Origin: Arenicellales bacterium
Lineage (GTDB): Bacteria; Pseudomonadota; Gammaproteobacteria; Arenicellales; JAHEKD01
Length of the DNA stretch: 64,000 nt
Direction: 5' to 3'
Assembly (NCBI GenBank): GCA_028284225.1
Contig: JANQSD010000013.1
Location: 200,422-264,421, forward strand
Both the position numbers and the translations under genes were made by a program. This document shows, piece after piece, positions 20,609 to 30,580 of the stretch. The notes below the pieces were generated by a model. The model saw nothing but the letters and a program-made list of their open reading frames with translations. It made no database searches and was not told where the DNA came from. Within the stretch, counting starts at the first letter, position 1, and each line of letters opens with the position of its first letter.

Positions 20609-22456
20609 ATGAGTAAAATAATAGAAGCTACGATCTATGCGGACGATGCCCTAAAGCATCGCAATGATATTGATATTATTACACCCAGCGAGGCTCAAAC
20701 ACTCAATGGCCTGTTTGCAGAAAGAGTAAAACGCAACCCGGAGAAAACTGCTTATCATCAGTTTGAGTCCGGGCAGTGGCGTCAATACAGCTGGCTGCAA
20801 ATGTCTGAGCTAATTGATCGGTGGAGATCAGCATTTATCAATGCTGATCTAAAGCGGGGAGACCGGATTGCAATTCTACAGCGCAACTCAACTCACTGGG
20901 TTTGTTTCGATCAGGCCGCCCATGCACAGGGTTTAGTGGTGGTGCCGTTATACATGGATGATCGTGCCGACAATATGGCTTACATTATGGAACTCACCCA
21001 AAGTCAGTTGCTGTTTATTGACTCAGCGGAGCATTGGGAAGAGCTGCGTGCCGAGAAAACCATAAACCTTGATTTCCTTAAGATTATTGTTTCACTTGAA
21101 TCCTTCGAACAGTGTTCCGACCAACGTGTTGTTTCAGTTGAAAATTGGCTGCCGCAAGAGGTTTCAGATTTACCTTCTGCGATTACGGACACACAGGCAC
21201 TGGCTTCAATCATTTTCACTTCAGGCACAACTGGTCGACCCAAAGGCGTGATGCTATCTCATAGCAATATGCTGGAAAATGCCTATGCCTGTGTCCGCTA
21301 TGGTCCGTTTTTCCCTGAGGATTTATTCGTTTCCTTTTTACCCTTGTCACATACATTTGAACGCACTGTTGGCTATTACATGACTATTATGGCAGGTTGT
21401 GAAGTCGCTTATGCCAGATCAATTCCCGAATTGGGAGAAGACTTGATACACCATAAACCCACGGTCATCGTGACCGTACCCAGAATTTTTGAGCGGGTTT
21501 ATCAGAAAATAATGACCCAACTTGATGAAGGATCGGCAATTAAAAAAACACTATTCGAAAAAACGGTTGAAATAGGCTGGGATAAATTTCAGCATCGACA
21601 AAATCGCGCTAAATCAAAACTAAATTTTTTGCTATGGCCGGTAATGGATAAGTTAGTTGCAGGCAAGGTTAGAGCAAAGCTGGGCGGCCGTTTACGAGTA
21701 GCCATTGCTGGCGGTGCACCATTGCCGTTTGTTGTCGGTAAAACATTTTTGGGATTAGGTGTAAATGTGACCCAGGGCTACGGTATGACTGAAGCTTCTC
21801 CTGTGTTATCTACAAACCTGGTGGATCGTAATAAACCTGAAAGTATTGGCCTGCCGTTGCTGGGAGTAGAACTGAGACTTGGAGAAAATAATGAAATCCT
21901 GGCCAAAGGCCCGAATGTTATGCAAGGTTATTGGCAGAATGAACAAGCAACCAGCGAGACATTTACTGAAGATGGCTGGCTGAAAACCGGAGATTGCGGA
22001 AAAATTGACAAGGACGGCTTTATTCATATTATTGGCCGCATTAAAGAGATTCTCGTATTAGCCAACGGCGAGAAGGTTCCACCGGCCGACATGGAATCAG
22101 CCATTGCCGAAGACGCTTTGTTTGAGCAGTCGATGGTCATTGGAGAGGGCAAACCTTATCTGACAGCACTGCTGGTTTTAAATAAAGAACTATGGCAAAA
22201 AGAAGCTGAAAAACTGGGCGTAGACAGTAATGACGAAACAGTGCTCAAGGATCCCAAGGTAGAAGCATTGCTGGTAAACCGCATAGCTGAACAAATAGAA
22301 GATTTTCCTGGTTATGCAAAAATTTATAAAGCCAGTGCATCGCTGGAGCCCTGGACGGTTGAGAATGGTTTACTGACGCCAACCTTAAAATTGAAACGAC
22401 CGGTGTTAAAAGATCGTTTTGCAAACGAAATTTCCAGACTTTATAAAGGACACTGA
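20609..22456 (+). CDS. long-chain-fatty-acid-CoA ligase (AMP-dependent synthetase)
   Basis: IIFTSGTTGRPKGVMLSH; 'GYGMTEASPVLSTN'; ATG 20609 or overlapping TTG 20600. Confidence 0.88.
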   Translation: MSKIIEATIYADDALKHRNDIDIITPSEAQTLNGLFAERVKRNPEKTAYHQFESGQWRQYSWLQMSELIDRWRSAFINADLKRGDRIAILQRNSTHWVCFDQAAHAQGLVVVPLYMDDRADNMAYIMELTQSQLLFIDSAEHWEELRAEKTINLDFLKIIVSLESFEQCSDQRVVSVENWLPQEVSDLPSAITDTQALASIIFTSGTTGRPKGVMLSHSNMLENAYACVRYGPFFPEDLFVSFLPLSHTFERTVGYYMTIMAGCEVAYARSIPELGEDLIHHKPTVIVTVPRIFERVYQKIMTQLDEGSAIKKTLFEKTVEIGWDKFQHRQNRAKSKLNFLLWPVMDKLVAGKVRAKLGGRLRVAIAGGAPLPFVVGKTFLGLGVNVTQGYGMTEASPVLSTNLVDRNKPESIGLPLLGVELRLGENNEILAKGPNVMQGYWQNEQATSETFTEDGWLKTGDCGKIDKDGFIHIIGRIKEILVLANGEKVPPADMESAIAEDALFEQSMVIGEGKPYLTALLVLNKELWQKEAEKLGVDSNDETVLKDPKVEALLVNRIAEQIEDFPGYAKIYKASASLEPWTVENGLLTPTLKLKRPVLKDRFANEISRLYKGH

Positions 22457-22827
22457 TGCGGGCGTTTTTACTCATTGCCCATGGCAGTCGGCGCACGGAA
22501 TCAAATGAAGAAGTTTTTGCATTAATCGAATCATTAAGGCCTAAATTAGAATCATCTTATGACTTGTTACAAGCCGCTTTTCTGGAGCTTTGTGATCCTG
22601 GAATCGGTGCGGCAATAGACAGTCTAATTGAAAAGGGTGCACAGGAAATCGTCATCTTACCCTATTTTTTAAATCAGGGACGACATGTGAGTGAAGATGT
22701 GCCACACGAAATTCTGGCCAAACAATCCCAGCATCCCGACTTAACTATTAAAACATTACCTTACTTTGGTAAAGCCAGCCAGATAACTGACATTGTAGTA
22801 AAACTGCTGGCAAAACATGATGCTTAA
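22456..22827 (+). CDS. CbiX/sirohydrochlorin cobaltochelatase family single-domain protein
   Basis: FLLIAHGSRRTESNEE...VILPYFLNQGRHVSEDVPHEI; start overlaps the upstream stop (TGATG). Confidence 0.88.
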   Translation: MRAFLLIAHGSRRTESNEEVFALIESLRPKLESSYDLLQAAFLELCDPGIGAAIDSLIEKGAQEIVILPYFLNQGRHVSEDVPHEILAKQSQHPDLTIKTLPYFGKASQITDIVVKLLAKHDA

Positions 22828-22833
22828 TCCTGA

Positions 22834-24150
22834 TTAAGCACTAATTGACCTCGGGATACGTGGAAACCATGCCCACAAAATAACTGCCCGAAAAACCATA
22901 AAAATTAAAAAGGCAAGCCATAGGCCGTGGTTATGCCATTGCTGAACTAGAAACAAACAGCAAAGCACAAATACACTAGTCGAAACCAACATCCCATTAC
23001 GCATTTCTACAGTATGTGTTGTACCGATATAAATGCCGTCCAGCTGGAAGCTCCATACCGAAATCAAAGGAGAAATAATTAACCAGGGCAAGTACTGCTT
23101 CGCCATGGCAATAACTTGCTGATCGACTGAAAATACCCGGACTATGTGTTCTCCGATAAGTAAATAAACTATACAACAAACCAATGCTGTAGCAGCTGCC
23201 CAAGATGTAGAATATTTGACTGCTAAAAGCAATTCATCTGGTGAACGCTTTCCGTAAGCTCTACCGGTAAGGCTCTCAGTCGCATCAGCAAAACCATCCA
23301 ATCCATACGCCATTATTGACTGAAAATGCAGCAGAATGGCATTGGCAGCCAAAAATATCGTTCCAAGCCGGCTGCTCATATACGTCATAAACGCAAAAGA
23401 AAAAACCAAACACGCTGTTCGAATCATAATATTTGCATTCAACTTCATCAGCGGGAAGTAGGAGCTCAAACGTTGCTTTATTGCAGTGGAAATTGATAAT
23501 TCAAATCCATTTTTGCGTGTAATCCTAACTAACCAGTAAATGCCTAACACGCACGCAGTAAAGTTCGCGATAACAGTCGCAAATGCAACTCCTTTGATTT
23601 GCCAATCAAATAGCAACACAAAAACCAGATCGAGAATGATATTAGTTAAATTAAGTAGCAATTGATGGAAAAAAATATATTTAGTTTGTTGTAATGCAAT
23701 AAAACTACCCAGAATAACAAAATTTATTAAAACAGCTGGAGAGCCCCAAATCCGAATACTGTAATAATCATATGTAGCCTTAGCAACACCGGCCTCAGTT
23801 TGGTAAATCTCCAATACAGAATCTATAATCGGCTGCTGGATTAATAAAATTAAACCCGCAGCAACTATGGCAATTACCAGCGCTCTGGATATAACATCGC
23901 CAGCTTTTTGATAATTCTCGCTACCGATTGCCTGGGCAGTCAAACCGCTGGTTCCGATCTTAAGAAAATTGAATCCCCAAAATAAAAAATCAAAAATTAT
24001 TGCCCCTAACGCTACCGCTGCAATGTACTGGGCACCTGGCAGTTGGCCGATTACAGCAGTATCAACTGCACCGACTAAAGGTATCGTTATGTTTGAAAGA
24101 ATAATTGGCCAGGCGATTTGCCATACCCTCAAATAGGACAGATTATGCAT
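22834..24150 (-). CDS. MATE family efflux transporter (DinF-like)
   Basis: WQIAWPIILSNITIPLVGAVDTAVIGQLPGAQYIAAVALG; 12 TM pattern. Confidence 0.92.
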   Translation of the reverse strand: MHNLSYLRVWQIAWPIILSNITIPLVGAVDTAVIGQLPGAQYIAAVALGAIIFDFLFWGFNFLKIGTSGLTAQAIGSENYQKAGDVISRALVIAIVAAGLILLIQQPIIDSVLEIYQTEAGVAKATYDYYSIRIWGSPAVLINFVILGSFIALQQTKYIFFHQLLLNLTNIILDLVFVLLFDWQIKGVAFATVIANFTACVLGIYWLVRITRKNGFELSISTAIKQRLSSYFPLMKLNANIMIRTACLVFSFAFMTYMSSRLGTIFLAANAILLHFQSIMAYGLDGFADATESLTGRAYGKRSPDELLLAVKYSTSWAAATALVCCIVYLLIGEHIVRVFSVDQQVIAMAKQYLPWLIISPLISVWSFQLDGIYIGTTHTVEMRNGMLVSTSVFVLCCLFLVQQWHNHGLWLAFLIFMVFRAVILWAWFPRIPRSISA

Positions 24151-24310
24151 TTTTGTTCTAGTTTTTTAGTTGGCTGAGTAAAAAAATAATATGCTACTGG
24201 CTAGTGAATATTCTGGTAATATAGCGATAATTTTAATTCCGTAGTTGAATAATAGCTATGGTAAACAGCATCATAGTGCTTAAGATTTTCGTAATAATAT
24301 TGGAGGACAG

Positions 24311-25000
24311 GTGCGAATAGCCTATTTAGAAGACGATCCAGATCAGGCAAACCTGATGACGGCTTGGATGCAAGAAGCAGGCTACCAATATCAGCATTTT
24401 GATCTGGGCGGAAAATTTGTAAATCGCATCTCCAAAGATAGTTTTGACTGTATCATCCTTGACTGGGAAATTCCGGATCTCACGGGGCTGGAGGTATTAT
24501 CCTGGATTCGCAATAATTATGATGTAAACATACCGGTTATTTTTGTTACCCAGCGCCAGGAAGAAGAGGATATTGTCGAAGCACTGGAGGCGGGTGCCGA
24601 TGACTATCTGGTTAAACCTGTCCGACAGGGTGAATTCATGGCACGTTTACGTGCCCTATATCGTCGCAGCTCCGATTACGCCTTGAAGGATGACGTTCCC
24701 CTGGAAGTCACTCCCTACAAATTCAATAAAACCAACGAAACAATTTCACTACATGGTGAGCCTGTTAAACTAACTAAAAAGGAATATGATCTGGCATTAT
24801 TTTTATTCAAAAATATTGGCAGAGTCATCTCGCGCGATCATATAATGGAAAGTGTATGGGGGAAATATTCCGATTTAAATACTCGAACAGTCGACACCCA
24901 TGTCAGTCGTATTCGTTCTAAATTAAACATTAGCGAAGAAAACGGTTGGCGCTTGACCTCGATTTATATGCACGGTTACCGATTAGATCAACTAAGCTGA
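24311..25000 (+). CDS. OmpR-family response regulator
   Basis: REC domain 'CIILDWEIPDLTGLEVLSWIR...VTQRQEEEDIVEALEAGADDYLVKPVR' plus winged-helix output domain; GTG start. Confidence 0.93.
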   Translation: MRIAYLEDDPDQANLMTAWMQEAGYQYQHFDLGGKFVNRISKDSFDCIILDWEIPDLTGLEVLSWIRNNYDVNIPVIFVTQRQEEEDIVEALEAGADDYLVKPVRQGEFMARLRALYRRSSDYALKDDVPLEVTPYKFNKTNETISLHGEPVKLTKKEYDLALFLFKNIGRVISRDHIMESVWGKYSDLNTRTVDTHVSRIRSKLNISEENGWRLTSIYMHGYRLDQLS

Positions 25001-25010
25001 TACTGAGTTA

Positions 25011-25289
25011 ATGCGCAGCGACCTCGTTGAGCAAGTCAAGCTCAGATATAAACAATCTCTAGTCGAAAAAGCCGATAAGTTAGAAACTCTTTGGACCAAA
25101 TACAAACATCAGCCTGACGAATTATCAAGTTTTCTGCATCAGTTGGCCGGTTCAGCAGGCATGTATGGTTATGATGACATAACCGAACAGTCAATTTCCC
25201 TACGCAAGAATCTTACTGTCGATCCAATCGAACAGCACCAAGACCAGTTCGAAAAACTGTATCAATTGCTCATTAAAAGTGCTAAATAA
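25011..25289 (+). CDS. stand-alone Hpt (histidine phosphotransfer) domain protein
   Basis: 'SSFLHQLAGSAGMYGYDDITEQ' Hpt motif in a 92-aa ORF. Confidence 0.8.
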   Translation: MRSDLVEQVKLRYKQSLVEKADKLETLWTKYKHQPDELSSFLHQLAGSAGMYGYDDITEQSISLRKNLTVDPIEQHQDQFEKLYQLLIKSAK

Positions 25290-25294
25290 TCTGC

Positions 25295-25774
25295 ATGGAT
25301 ACAAAAGCACTAAGATCGGCTCTATCTAAATTTGCCACCGGCATCACTGTTGTGACAACTGTTGATGAAGATAAGAAACCTTATGGTGTCACTGTTAACA
25401 GCTTTACATCAGTTTCCTTAGAGCCGGCATTGGCACTGTGGTGCCTGGGTGATCAAACATTTGCTTTAAACACATTTCTTAATGCAGAGCACTTTGCTGT
25501 CAACATACTTTCCTCAGAACAAGAAGATGTATCTAATAACTTTGCTGTTGCCGGCGAATTTGATCGTTTCGCAACCATCCCTCATAACCAGGGAACAACC
25601 GGCGTTCCATTAATAACCGGTTGTTTAGCTAATTTTGAGTGTAAACGCTACCAAGTTGAAAGAATCGGTGACCACTGGGTCTTTATTTGCAAAATCAAAA
25701 GCTTTAGCACGAATGGCGAAAAACCATTGATTTATTATTCAAGCCAATATTGTCAGTTAAGGACCCAAGCCTGA
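25295..25774 (+). CDS. flavin reductase family protein
   Basis: LRSALSKFATGITVVTTVDEDKKPYGVTVNSFTSVSLEPALALWCL. Confidence 0.93.
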   Translation: MDTKALRSALSKFATGITVVTTVDEDKKPYGVTVNSFTSVSLEPALALWCLGDQTFALNTFLNAEHFAVNILSSEQEDVSNNFAVAGEFDRFATIPHNQGTTGVPLITGCLANFECKRYQVERIGDHWVFICKIKSFSTNGEKPLIYYSSQYCQLRTQA

Positions 25775-25913
25775 GTATTGTTATCTTGAGTAACTATATT
25801 TAAAAAAGCAACTGAGACATTTCAACATTGTTGGACAAGATAAGAATGCATCAACATCAATGTTTCCAACCTAAACAGACCCCATCAATTGTATCAATAG
25901 AGAGTTAGTAATT

Positions 25914-26984
25914 ATGTGGCCCCAAACAGCGATTACCGGTTTACTCAACATTAAGCATCCGATTATTCAAGCTCCAATGATTTTGCAAAAGCCGCTAGCG
26001 CCTTTGGCGATAACTGTATCTAATGCTGGCGGCCTTGGTTCGTTGGGTTGTGCCGAAATGACAATAGAAGAAGTTGAAAAAGCAGTCACTACTTTACGTA
26101 AAAATACTGACGGGCCATTCAACCTAAACTTCTTCCTGCATAAAGAACCTGGATATAATGAACAAATAAATAGGCAAATGCTTGAACATCTAATGCCTTT
26201 TTATAAAAAAATCGGATTTACCGGCATACCTGACTCAAGGACATCTCCTTTAAACGTTTTTAACGATGAAATGCTATCGTTATTACTAGATTTAAGCCCC
26301 CCCGTAGTCAGTTTTCATTTCGGTGTACCTCAACCTCATGTCGTTAAATCACTCAAACAGGTCGGGTGTTTTCTTATGGCCACAGCTACAACAGTGAATG
26401 AGGCCAAAATACTAGATCAAGCTGGGATTGATGCGATAATTGCTCAAGGCTGGGAAGCTGGTGGGCATCGAGGTTCTTTTGAAACGAATTATGAGGAAGT
26501 AGGAATAGGTACATTGAGCTTGGTTCCACAAGTGGTTGATGCTGTTCGAGTACCCGTTATTGCGGCCGGTGGTATTGGTGACGGTCGAGGCATAGCTGCA
26601 GCTTTTGCACTCGGGGCGAGTGGAGTATCAATGGGCACTGCATTTTTGACATGCTTAGAGACACCTATCACAGACCAGCACCGCGGGGCATTGCTAAACG
26701 CTAAAGATGAAGATACCCAGCTTAGCCGTGCTTTTTCGGGACGCCCGTGTAGGGGTAAAAAAAACCCATATTCCGAAACAATGATCAATCTACATCAGCC
26801 ATTTACTGACTTTCCCACTATGTACAATTTTAGTGGGCCTTTAAAAAAGTACGGTATCGATAACAATGATTTGGAATATCAGTTCCTACTTTATGGACAG
26901 TCGGCATCATTAAACAGAGAACTAAATGCGACAGCATTAATCGAAGTGTTGGCAGAAGAGGCACTTGCTATTATGCGCCCGTAG
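25914..26984 (+). CDS. nitronate monooxygenase / 2-nitropropane dioxygenase family
   Basis: 'IIQAPMILQKPLAPLAITVSNAGGLGSLG', 'IAQGWEAGGHRG', 'VIAAGGIGDGRGIAAAFALGASGVSMGTAFL'. Confidence 0.93.
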   Translation: MWPQTAITGLLNIKHPIIQAPMILQKPLAPLAITVSNAGGLGSLGCAEMTIEEVEKAVTTLRKNTDGPFNLNFFLHKEPGYNEQINRQMLEHLMPFYKKIGFTGIPDSRTSPLNVFNDEMLSLLLDLSPPVVSFHFGVPQPHVVKSLKQVGCFLMATATTVNEAKILDQAGIDAIIAQGWEAGGHRGSFETNYEEVGIGTLSLVPQVVDAVRVPVIAAGGIGDGRGIAAAFALGASGVSMGTAFLTCLETPITDQHRGALLNAKDEDTQLSRAFSGRPCRGKKNPYSETMINLHQPFTDFPTMYNFSGPLKKYGIDNNDLEYQFLLYGQSASLNRELNATALIEVLAEEALAIMRP

Positions 26985-27016
26985 CTAGGGGGCGCTCTCA
27001 CACCCAGCCGTTGTTG

Positions 27017-28021
27017 CTAGCTTAAGGCACCGCCACAACTACTGCCTGCACCTGCAGTGCAACCGAAGCAATGATAGCGTGTAGCTATTTTTTGTTTTAA
27101 AAGTTCCGCCGATGAAATTTGCCAGAGAAAAATATCCTTTTTATCTGCCAATGGCAATTCCAGCATTTGATTAAAATCACAATCGTAAACCTTACCCGTC
27201 CAATCAATGCTTATCAGAGTCTTGCACATCACACTATTGACGGTTTGCGGATTAAAATTATCCAACAATAATTGCATGTAATCGTCAAATTGACCATCAC
27301 GTGTCAAGCTGTGTTCAAAACGGCTAACCGGCAGATTGGCCAGAGCGAACAATTGATTAAAGACAATTCCAAAATCATCTTTAAGCTTTTGTTTGTAATC
27401 AGCTTGTAGCTGTTTTTGGTCCGGAGGAAGAAACGCACCACCGGGGTTATATACTAAATCCAAAGTCAGCTCCGGCACCACTGCATAACCCACCTGGTTG
27501 AGGGCTTGCAGGGCCTCGATACTTTTTTCGAATACACCTTTACCACGCTGTTTATCCGTATTATCCGCCGTATAGCAGGGTAAAGAACAAATCAATTGTA
27601 TTTTATTATCTGCATACCATTGAGCTAGGTCATGTTGGTCAGGTTCAAACAATACTGTCAGATTACAACGCGAAATAACCTTTATGCCTAATTCTCGGAA
27701 AGCCATCACAAAGTCACGAAAATTTGGATTTAACTCAGGTGCTCCCCCGGTAATATCAACCGATTTGATGTCATTGTTTGCGGCCCAGTCAATGATCCTG
27801 GACATGGTTTCCCAGGTCATAATCTCCGTACGCTTAGGTCCCGCATCTACATGACAGTGGGTACAAGCCTGATTGCACAATTTACCGACATTAATTTGTA
27901 AATCGAGTAAATTTTCTCTGCTTAGGGACTCAAAACCATTTTGCTTTAAAACACGAGAGAAAGAATAGCGTTTATTTCTTTCAGCCTCAGTCGTCTTTAT
28001 ACTGACTGCAACAGCATCCAT
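27017..28021 (-). CDS. arsS: ArsS-like radical SAM protein
   Basis: Radical SAM 'CNQACTHCHVDAGPKR' and C-terminal 'CFGCTAGAGSSCGGALS' characteristic of the ArsS family. Confidence 0.85.
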   Translation of the reverse strand: MDAVAVSIKTTEAERNKRYSFSRVLKQNGFESLSRENLLDLQINVGKLCNQACTHCHVDAGPKRTEIMTWETMSRIIDWAANNDIKSVDITGGAPELNPNFRDFVMAFRELGIKVISRCNLTVLFEPDQHDLAQWYADNKIQLICSLPCYTADNTDKQRGKGVFEKSIEALQALNQVGYAVVPELTLDLVYNPGGAFLPPDQKQLQADYKQKLKDDFGIVFNQLFALANLPVSRFEHSLTRDGQFDDYMQLLLDNFNPQTVNSVMCKTLISIDWTGKVYDCDFNQMLELPLADKKDIFLWQISSAELLKQKIATRYHCFGCTAGAGSSCGGALS

Positions 28022-28042
28022 AGAGATATTTCTATAAGTGGT

Positions 28043-28498
28043 TTAAGGATTAGGGATATTATCCGGCATATGGCGCCAACGAATAAAATGATCAAAAGAC
28101 AATTTACCCGGTCCACGTACGAACAAGTAAAGTAAAATCAAACCCCAAAGTTGATGTTGGGCAACCCCGGCTGCATTTAAGCTTGGATATGAAACCACAG
28201 CAACAATATTGAAAACAAACAAGGCTCCAGCAGCCCAACGTCCGCCCAATCCAAGCGCCAGGAAAATAGGTAGAATTAATTCTGAATAACTACCCAGATA
28301 GGCAGCTGCTTCATAGGGAAGAAGGGGCACTTTATATTCATATTGAAACAAAAATTTTGTCGTATCGGTAACCACAGGCGGGAAACCTGTTACTTTCGTT
28401 AACCCCGATTTAAAAAATACCCAGGCAACCCATAGTCGTAGTGCCAGGTCAGGAATAGAAACAAATCGTTCAAGAAACAAAATGAAAGATTTAATCAC
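28043..28498 (-). CDS. DoxX family membrane protein
   Basis: 'LALRLWVAWVFFKSGLTKV...AAAYLGSYSELILPIFLALGLGGRWAAGALFVFNIVAVVSY'. Confidence 0.88.
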   Translation of the reverse strand: MIKSFILFLERFVSIPDLALRLWVAWVFFKSGLTKVTGFPPVVTDTTKFLFQYEYKVPLLPYEAAAYLGSYSELILPIFLALGLGGRWAAGALFVFNIVAVVSYPSLNAAGVAQHQLWGLILLYLFVRGPGKLSFDHFIRWRHMPDNIPNP

Positions 28499-28522
28499 AT
28501 TGAACTCCGTTTAAGATCACAA

Positions 28523-29332
28523 TTATTTTATCAGACACTCATCGTCTTTAGAGGTTCTTACTAATTTAAAATCACTAATATTATTTAACGTCACATTTTT
28601 TACTAGCAATTGGTTTAAATCAATCTGTTGGTCTGGGAACATATCTATTAAAGCGGTTGAAATTTCACCAAGCATTTTGCTGTCTTTAATTAAATTAAGA
28701 AATTGATATTCAACTTCATCCAGAGACTGGAATACATTCTCAAACTTACGCCGGCCGATAAGAAAAAAATATTTCTTTGCTTCAAGCTTAATTTCAGGTG
28801 GATTATCAGACTGATTGGCCTGCCATATCTCAACTAGAGGATAGTTACTGGCAATCAATCTGGATGCCGGATTCAGGCTAAATACTATATACCCGTAGTC
28901 CTGTTCATCGACATCCTGGAGTCGCTGCAAATCAAACGGATTAGTTTCAAGCTCATGGAAAACGCGATGATAGGCCCACTCAAACCTTGCCATATCGGGC
29001 AAATAGGTAAGTTGCTTTGCAGGCTCAAATTCAGCCAAAAATAACCCGAACTCTGACCCGTATTCATGCAAATTACCGTGCTTTGATGGTGTATTTTGAA
29101 TAAAATTTTTTGCAGCGTAATCAAAAAATTCTTCTCCGACCAGTTTTCTAATCACTGGATAAACTGCGGCCAAACTCGAAACAAGGCTCAGTTTAAAGTT
29201 GTTTTGATAAACTTGAAGGCGCTGATTATTTTGCAGCTGATTAAATTTAACTTGTGCCGCTATATCCGGCGAGGTGGGTAATCCCTGCAGATGTCTGGCG
29301 AATTGTTCCTGAATGTCACGCAGCGTGGGCAC
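28523..29332 (-). CDS. DUF2063 family protein (BufC/MbnC-like partner of DUF692)
   Basis: 'LRDIQEQFARHLQG...RLQVYQNNFKLSLVSSLAAVYPVIRKLVGEEFFDYAAKNFI'; overlaps the upstream DUF692 gene. Confidence 0.9.
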   Translation of the reverse strand: MPTLRDIQEQFARHLQGLPTSPDIAAQVKFNQLQNNQRLQVYQNNFKLSLVSSLAAVYPVIRKLVGEEFFDYAAKNFIQNTPSKHGNLHEYGSEFGLFLAEFEPAKQLTYLPDMARFEWAYHRVFHELETNPFDLQRLQDVDEQDYGYIVFSLNPASRLIASNYPLVEIWQANQSDNPPEIKLEAKKYFFLIGRRKFENVFQSLDEVEYQFLNLIKDSKMLGEISTALIDMFPDQQIDLNQLLVKNVTLNNISDFKLVRTSKDDECLIK

Positions 29333-30176
29333 AGGTTTGATCCATCACTGTCTGTGCTTGATTCATTTCTTGCAGCAAAACCGAAAACTCCGGTAAGTCT
29401 GTATCCCATTCTATTAAAGTTGGAACCGGTCCCAGTCTGGCAATTGCAAACTGGTAAAGCGCCCATACTTCATCACATATTAATTGGTTATGTGTATCAA
29501 TCCGAATTTCAGTGTCATCCACTGATTTAACTGTATGTCCGGCAAGGTGAATTTCCTTCACATATGCGACTTCGACTTCTGCCAGATACTTTCTTGCAGA
29601 AAAATGATGATTACAGGCATTGACATAAACATTATTGACATCCAGCAATAATCCACAGCCTGTTCGCTTGGCAAGTTCGTTAGTAAAATCCCATTCTGGA
29701 ATTGAAGATTGCACAAATTCCAGATAGGTTGAGGCATTTTCAATGACTATTTGCTGACCTAATTCATTTTGAATTTGATCGACTTTTTCACTGACATGAT
29801 CCAGTGCCTCCTCGGTATACGGAATAGGGAGTAAGTCGTTAAAATACTGTCCGTTTACTGAACTCCAGGACAAATGCTCAGAGACCTGTCCTGGTTGATA
29901 ATATTCGATTAACTGTTTCAGGCGTTTCGTATGGCTAGCATCAAGTTGATCGACCGATCCGATTGACATACCCACACCATGAAAACTGATGGCATGATCC
30001 TGGCGAATTTTTTCTAAATAGTAATGCGGGACACCACCGAGCCCGAAATAGTTTTCAGGATGGACTTCATACCAGGGAACCAGCCCGGGACTAGCTTCGG
30101 CATCTTTATAATGTTCAGCACGCAAGCCGATCCCGGCTTGTGCCGGGATCGGTTGATAAGAAAATTCAGTCGTCAT
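29316..30176 (-). CDS. DUF692 family multinuclear iron enzyme (BufB/MbnB-like)
   Basis: 'GIGLRAEHYKDA...VHPENYFG...ISFHGVGMSIGSVDQLD...SEHLSWSS...VIENASTYLEF...LLLDVNNVYVNACNH...IHLAGHT...IEWDTDLPEF'. Confidence 0.93.
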   Translation of the reverse strand: MTTEFSYQPIPAQAGIGLRAEHYKDAEASPGLVPWYEVHPENYFGLGGVPHYYLEKIRQDHAISFHGVGMSIGSVDQLDASHTKRLKQLIEYYQPGQVSEHLSWSSVNGQYFNDLLPIPYTEEALDHVSEKVDQIQNELGQQIVIENASTYLEFVQSSIPEWDFTNELAKRTGCGLLLDVNNVYVNACNHHFSARKYLAEVEVAYVKEIHLAGHTVKSVDDTEIRIDTHNQLICDEVWALYQFAIARLGPVPTLIEWDTDLPEFSVLLQEMNQAQTVMDQTCAHAA

Positions 30177-30187
30177 GAAACTGAAAC

Positions 30188-30448
30188 TTAGCTGGCTTCT
30201 AAAGTGCCGCCAACCAATTTGTCACAAGTGCCTTTAGGAACAAACACCCAGGCGTCCTTTTGGCCGTCCTCTGTTGAAGTACCGGCACACGAGCTGTTAG
30301 AAGTTTGACAGTCATTACCACCAGCTTTAGCCACACCATAGCATTTTTCCATATCTTGCGCTTGAACGGCTGTAGTTGTAACACCGGTCGCACCCAGTGC
30401 AATCAAGCTTGTGACGGCAGTTGAAAGTAATAAGTTAGTTTTCTTCAT
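30188..30448 (-). CDS. DUF2282 family bufferin-type RiPP precursor (BufA-like)
   Basis: 86 aa; signal-peptide-like N-terminus, Cys36/47/54/75 in '[23 protein letters not shown]...[17 protein letters not shown]'. Confidence 0.9.
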   Translation of the reverse strand: MKKTNLLLSTAVTSLIALGATGVTTTAVQAQDMEKCYGVAKAGGNDCQTSNSSCAGTSTEDGQKDAWVFVPKGTCDKLVGGTLEAS

Positions 30449-30580
30449 GTGTATATCTCCACGTTAGGTTAAAAGAATTAAGTTTACACGACACTATAGA
30501 CATAAGCCTAGATAATTAGTTCAGCAAATGATGCAAGATTAAATAACTTTTTCAATCCATTCAATACGGCTGTGCAATGG

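Noticed and set aside
27017-28021. Possibility that the ArsS-like protein is a selenoprotein (some family members are)
   Set aside because: The ORF ends with TAG after ...SSCGGALS and both terminal motif positions are encoded as Cys; no in-frame TGA was needed.
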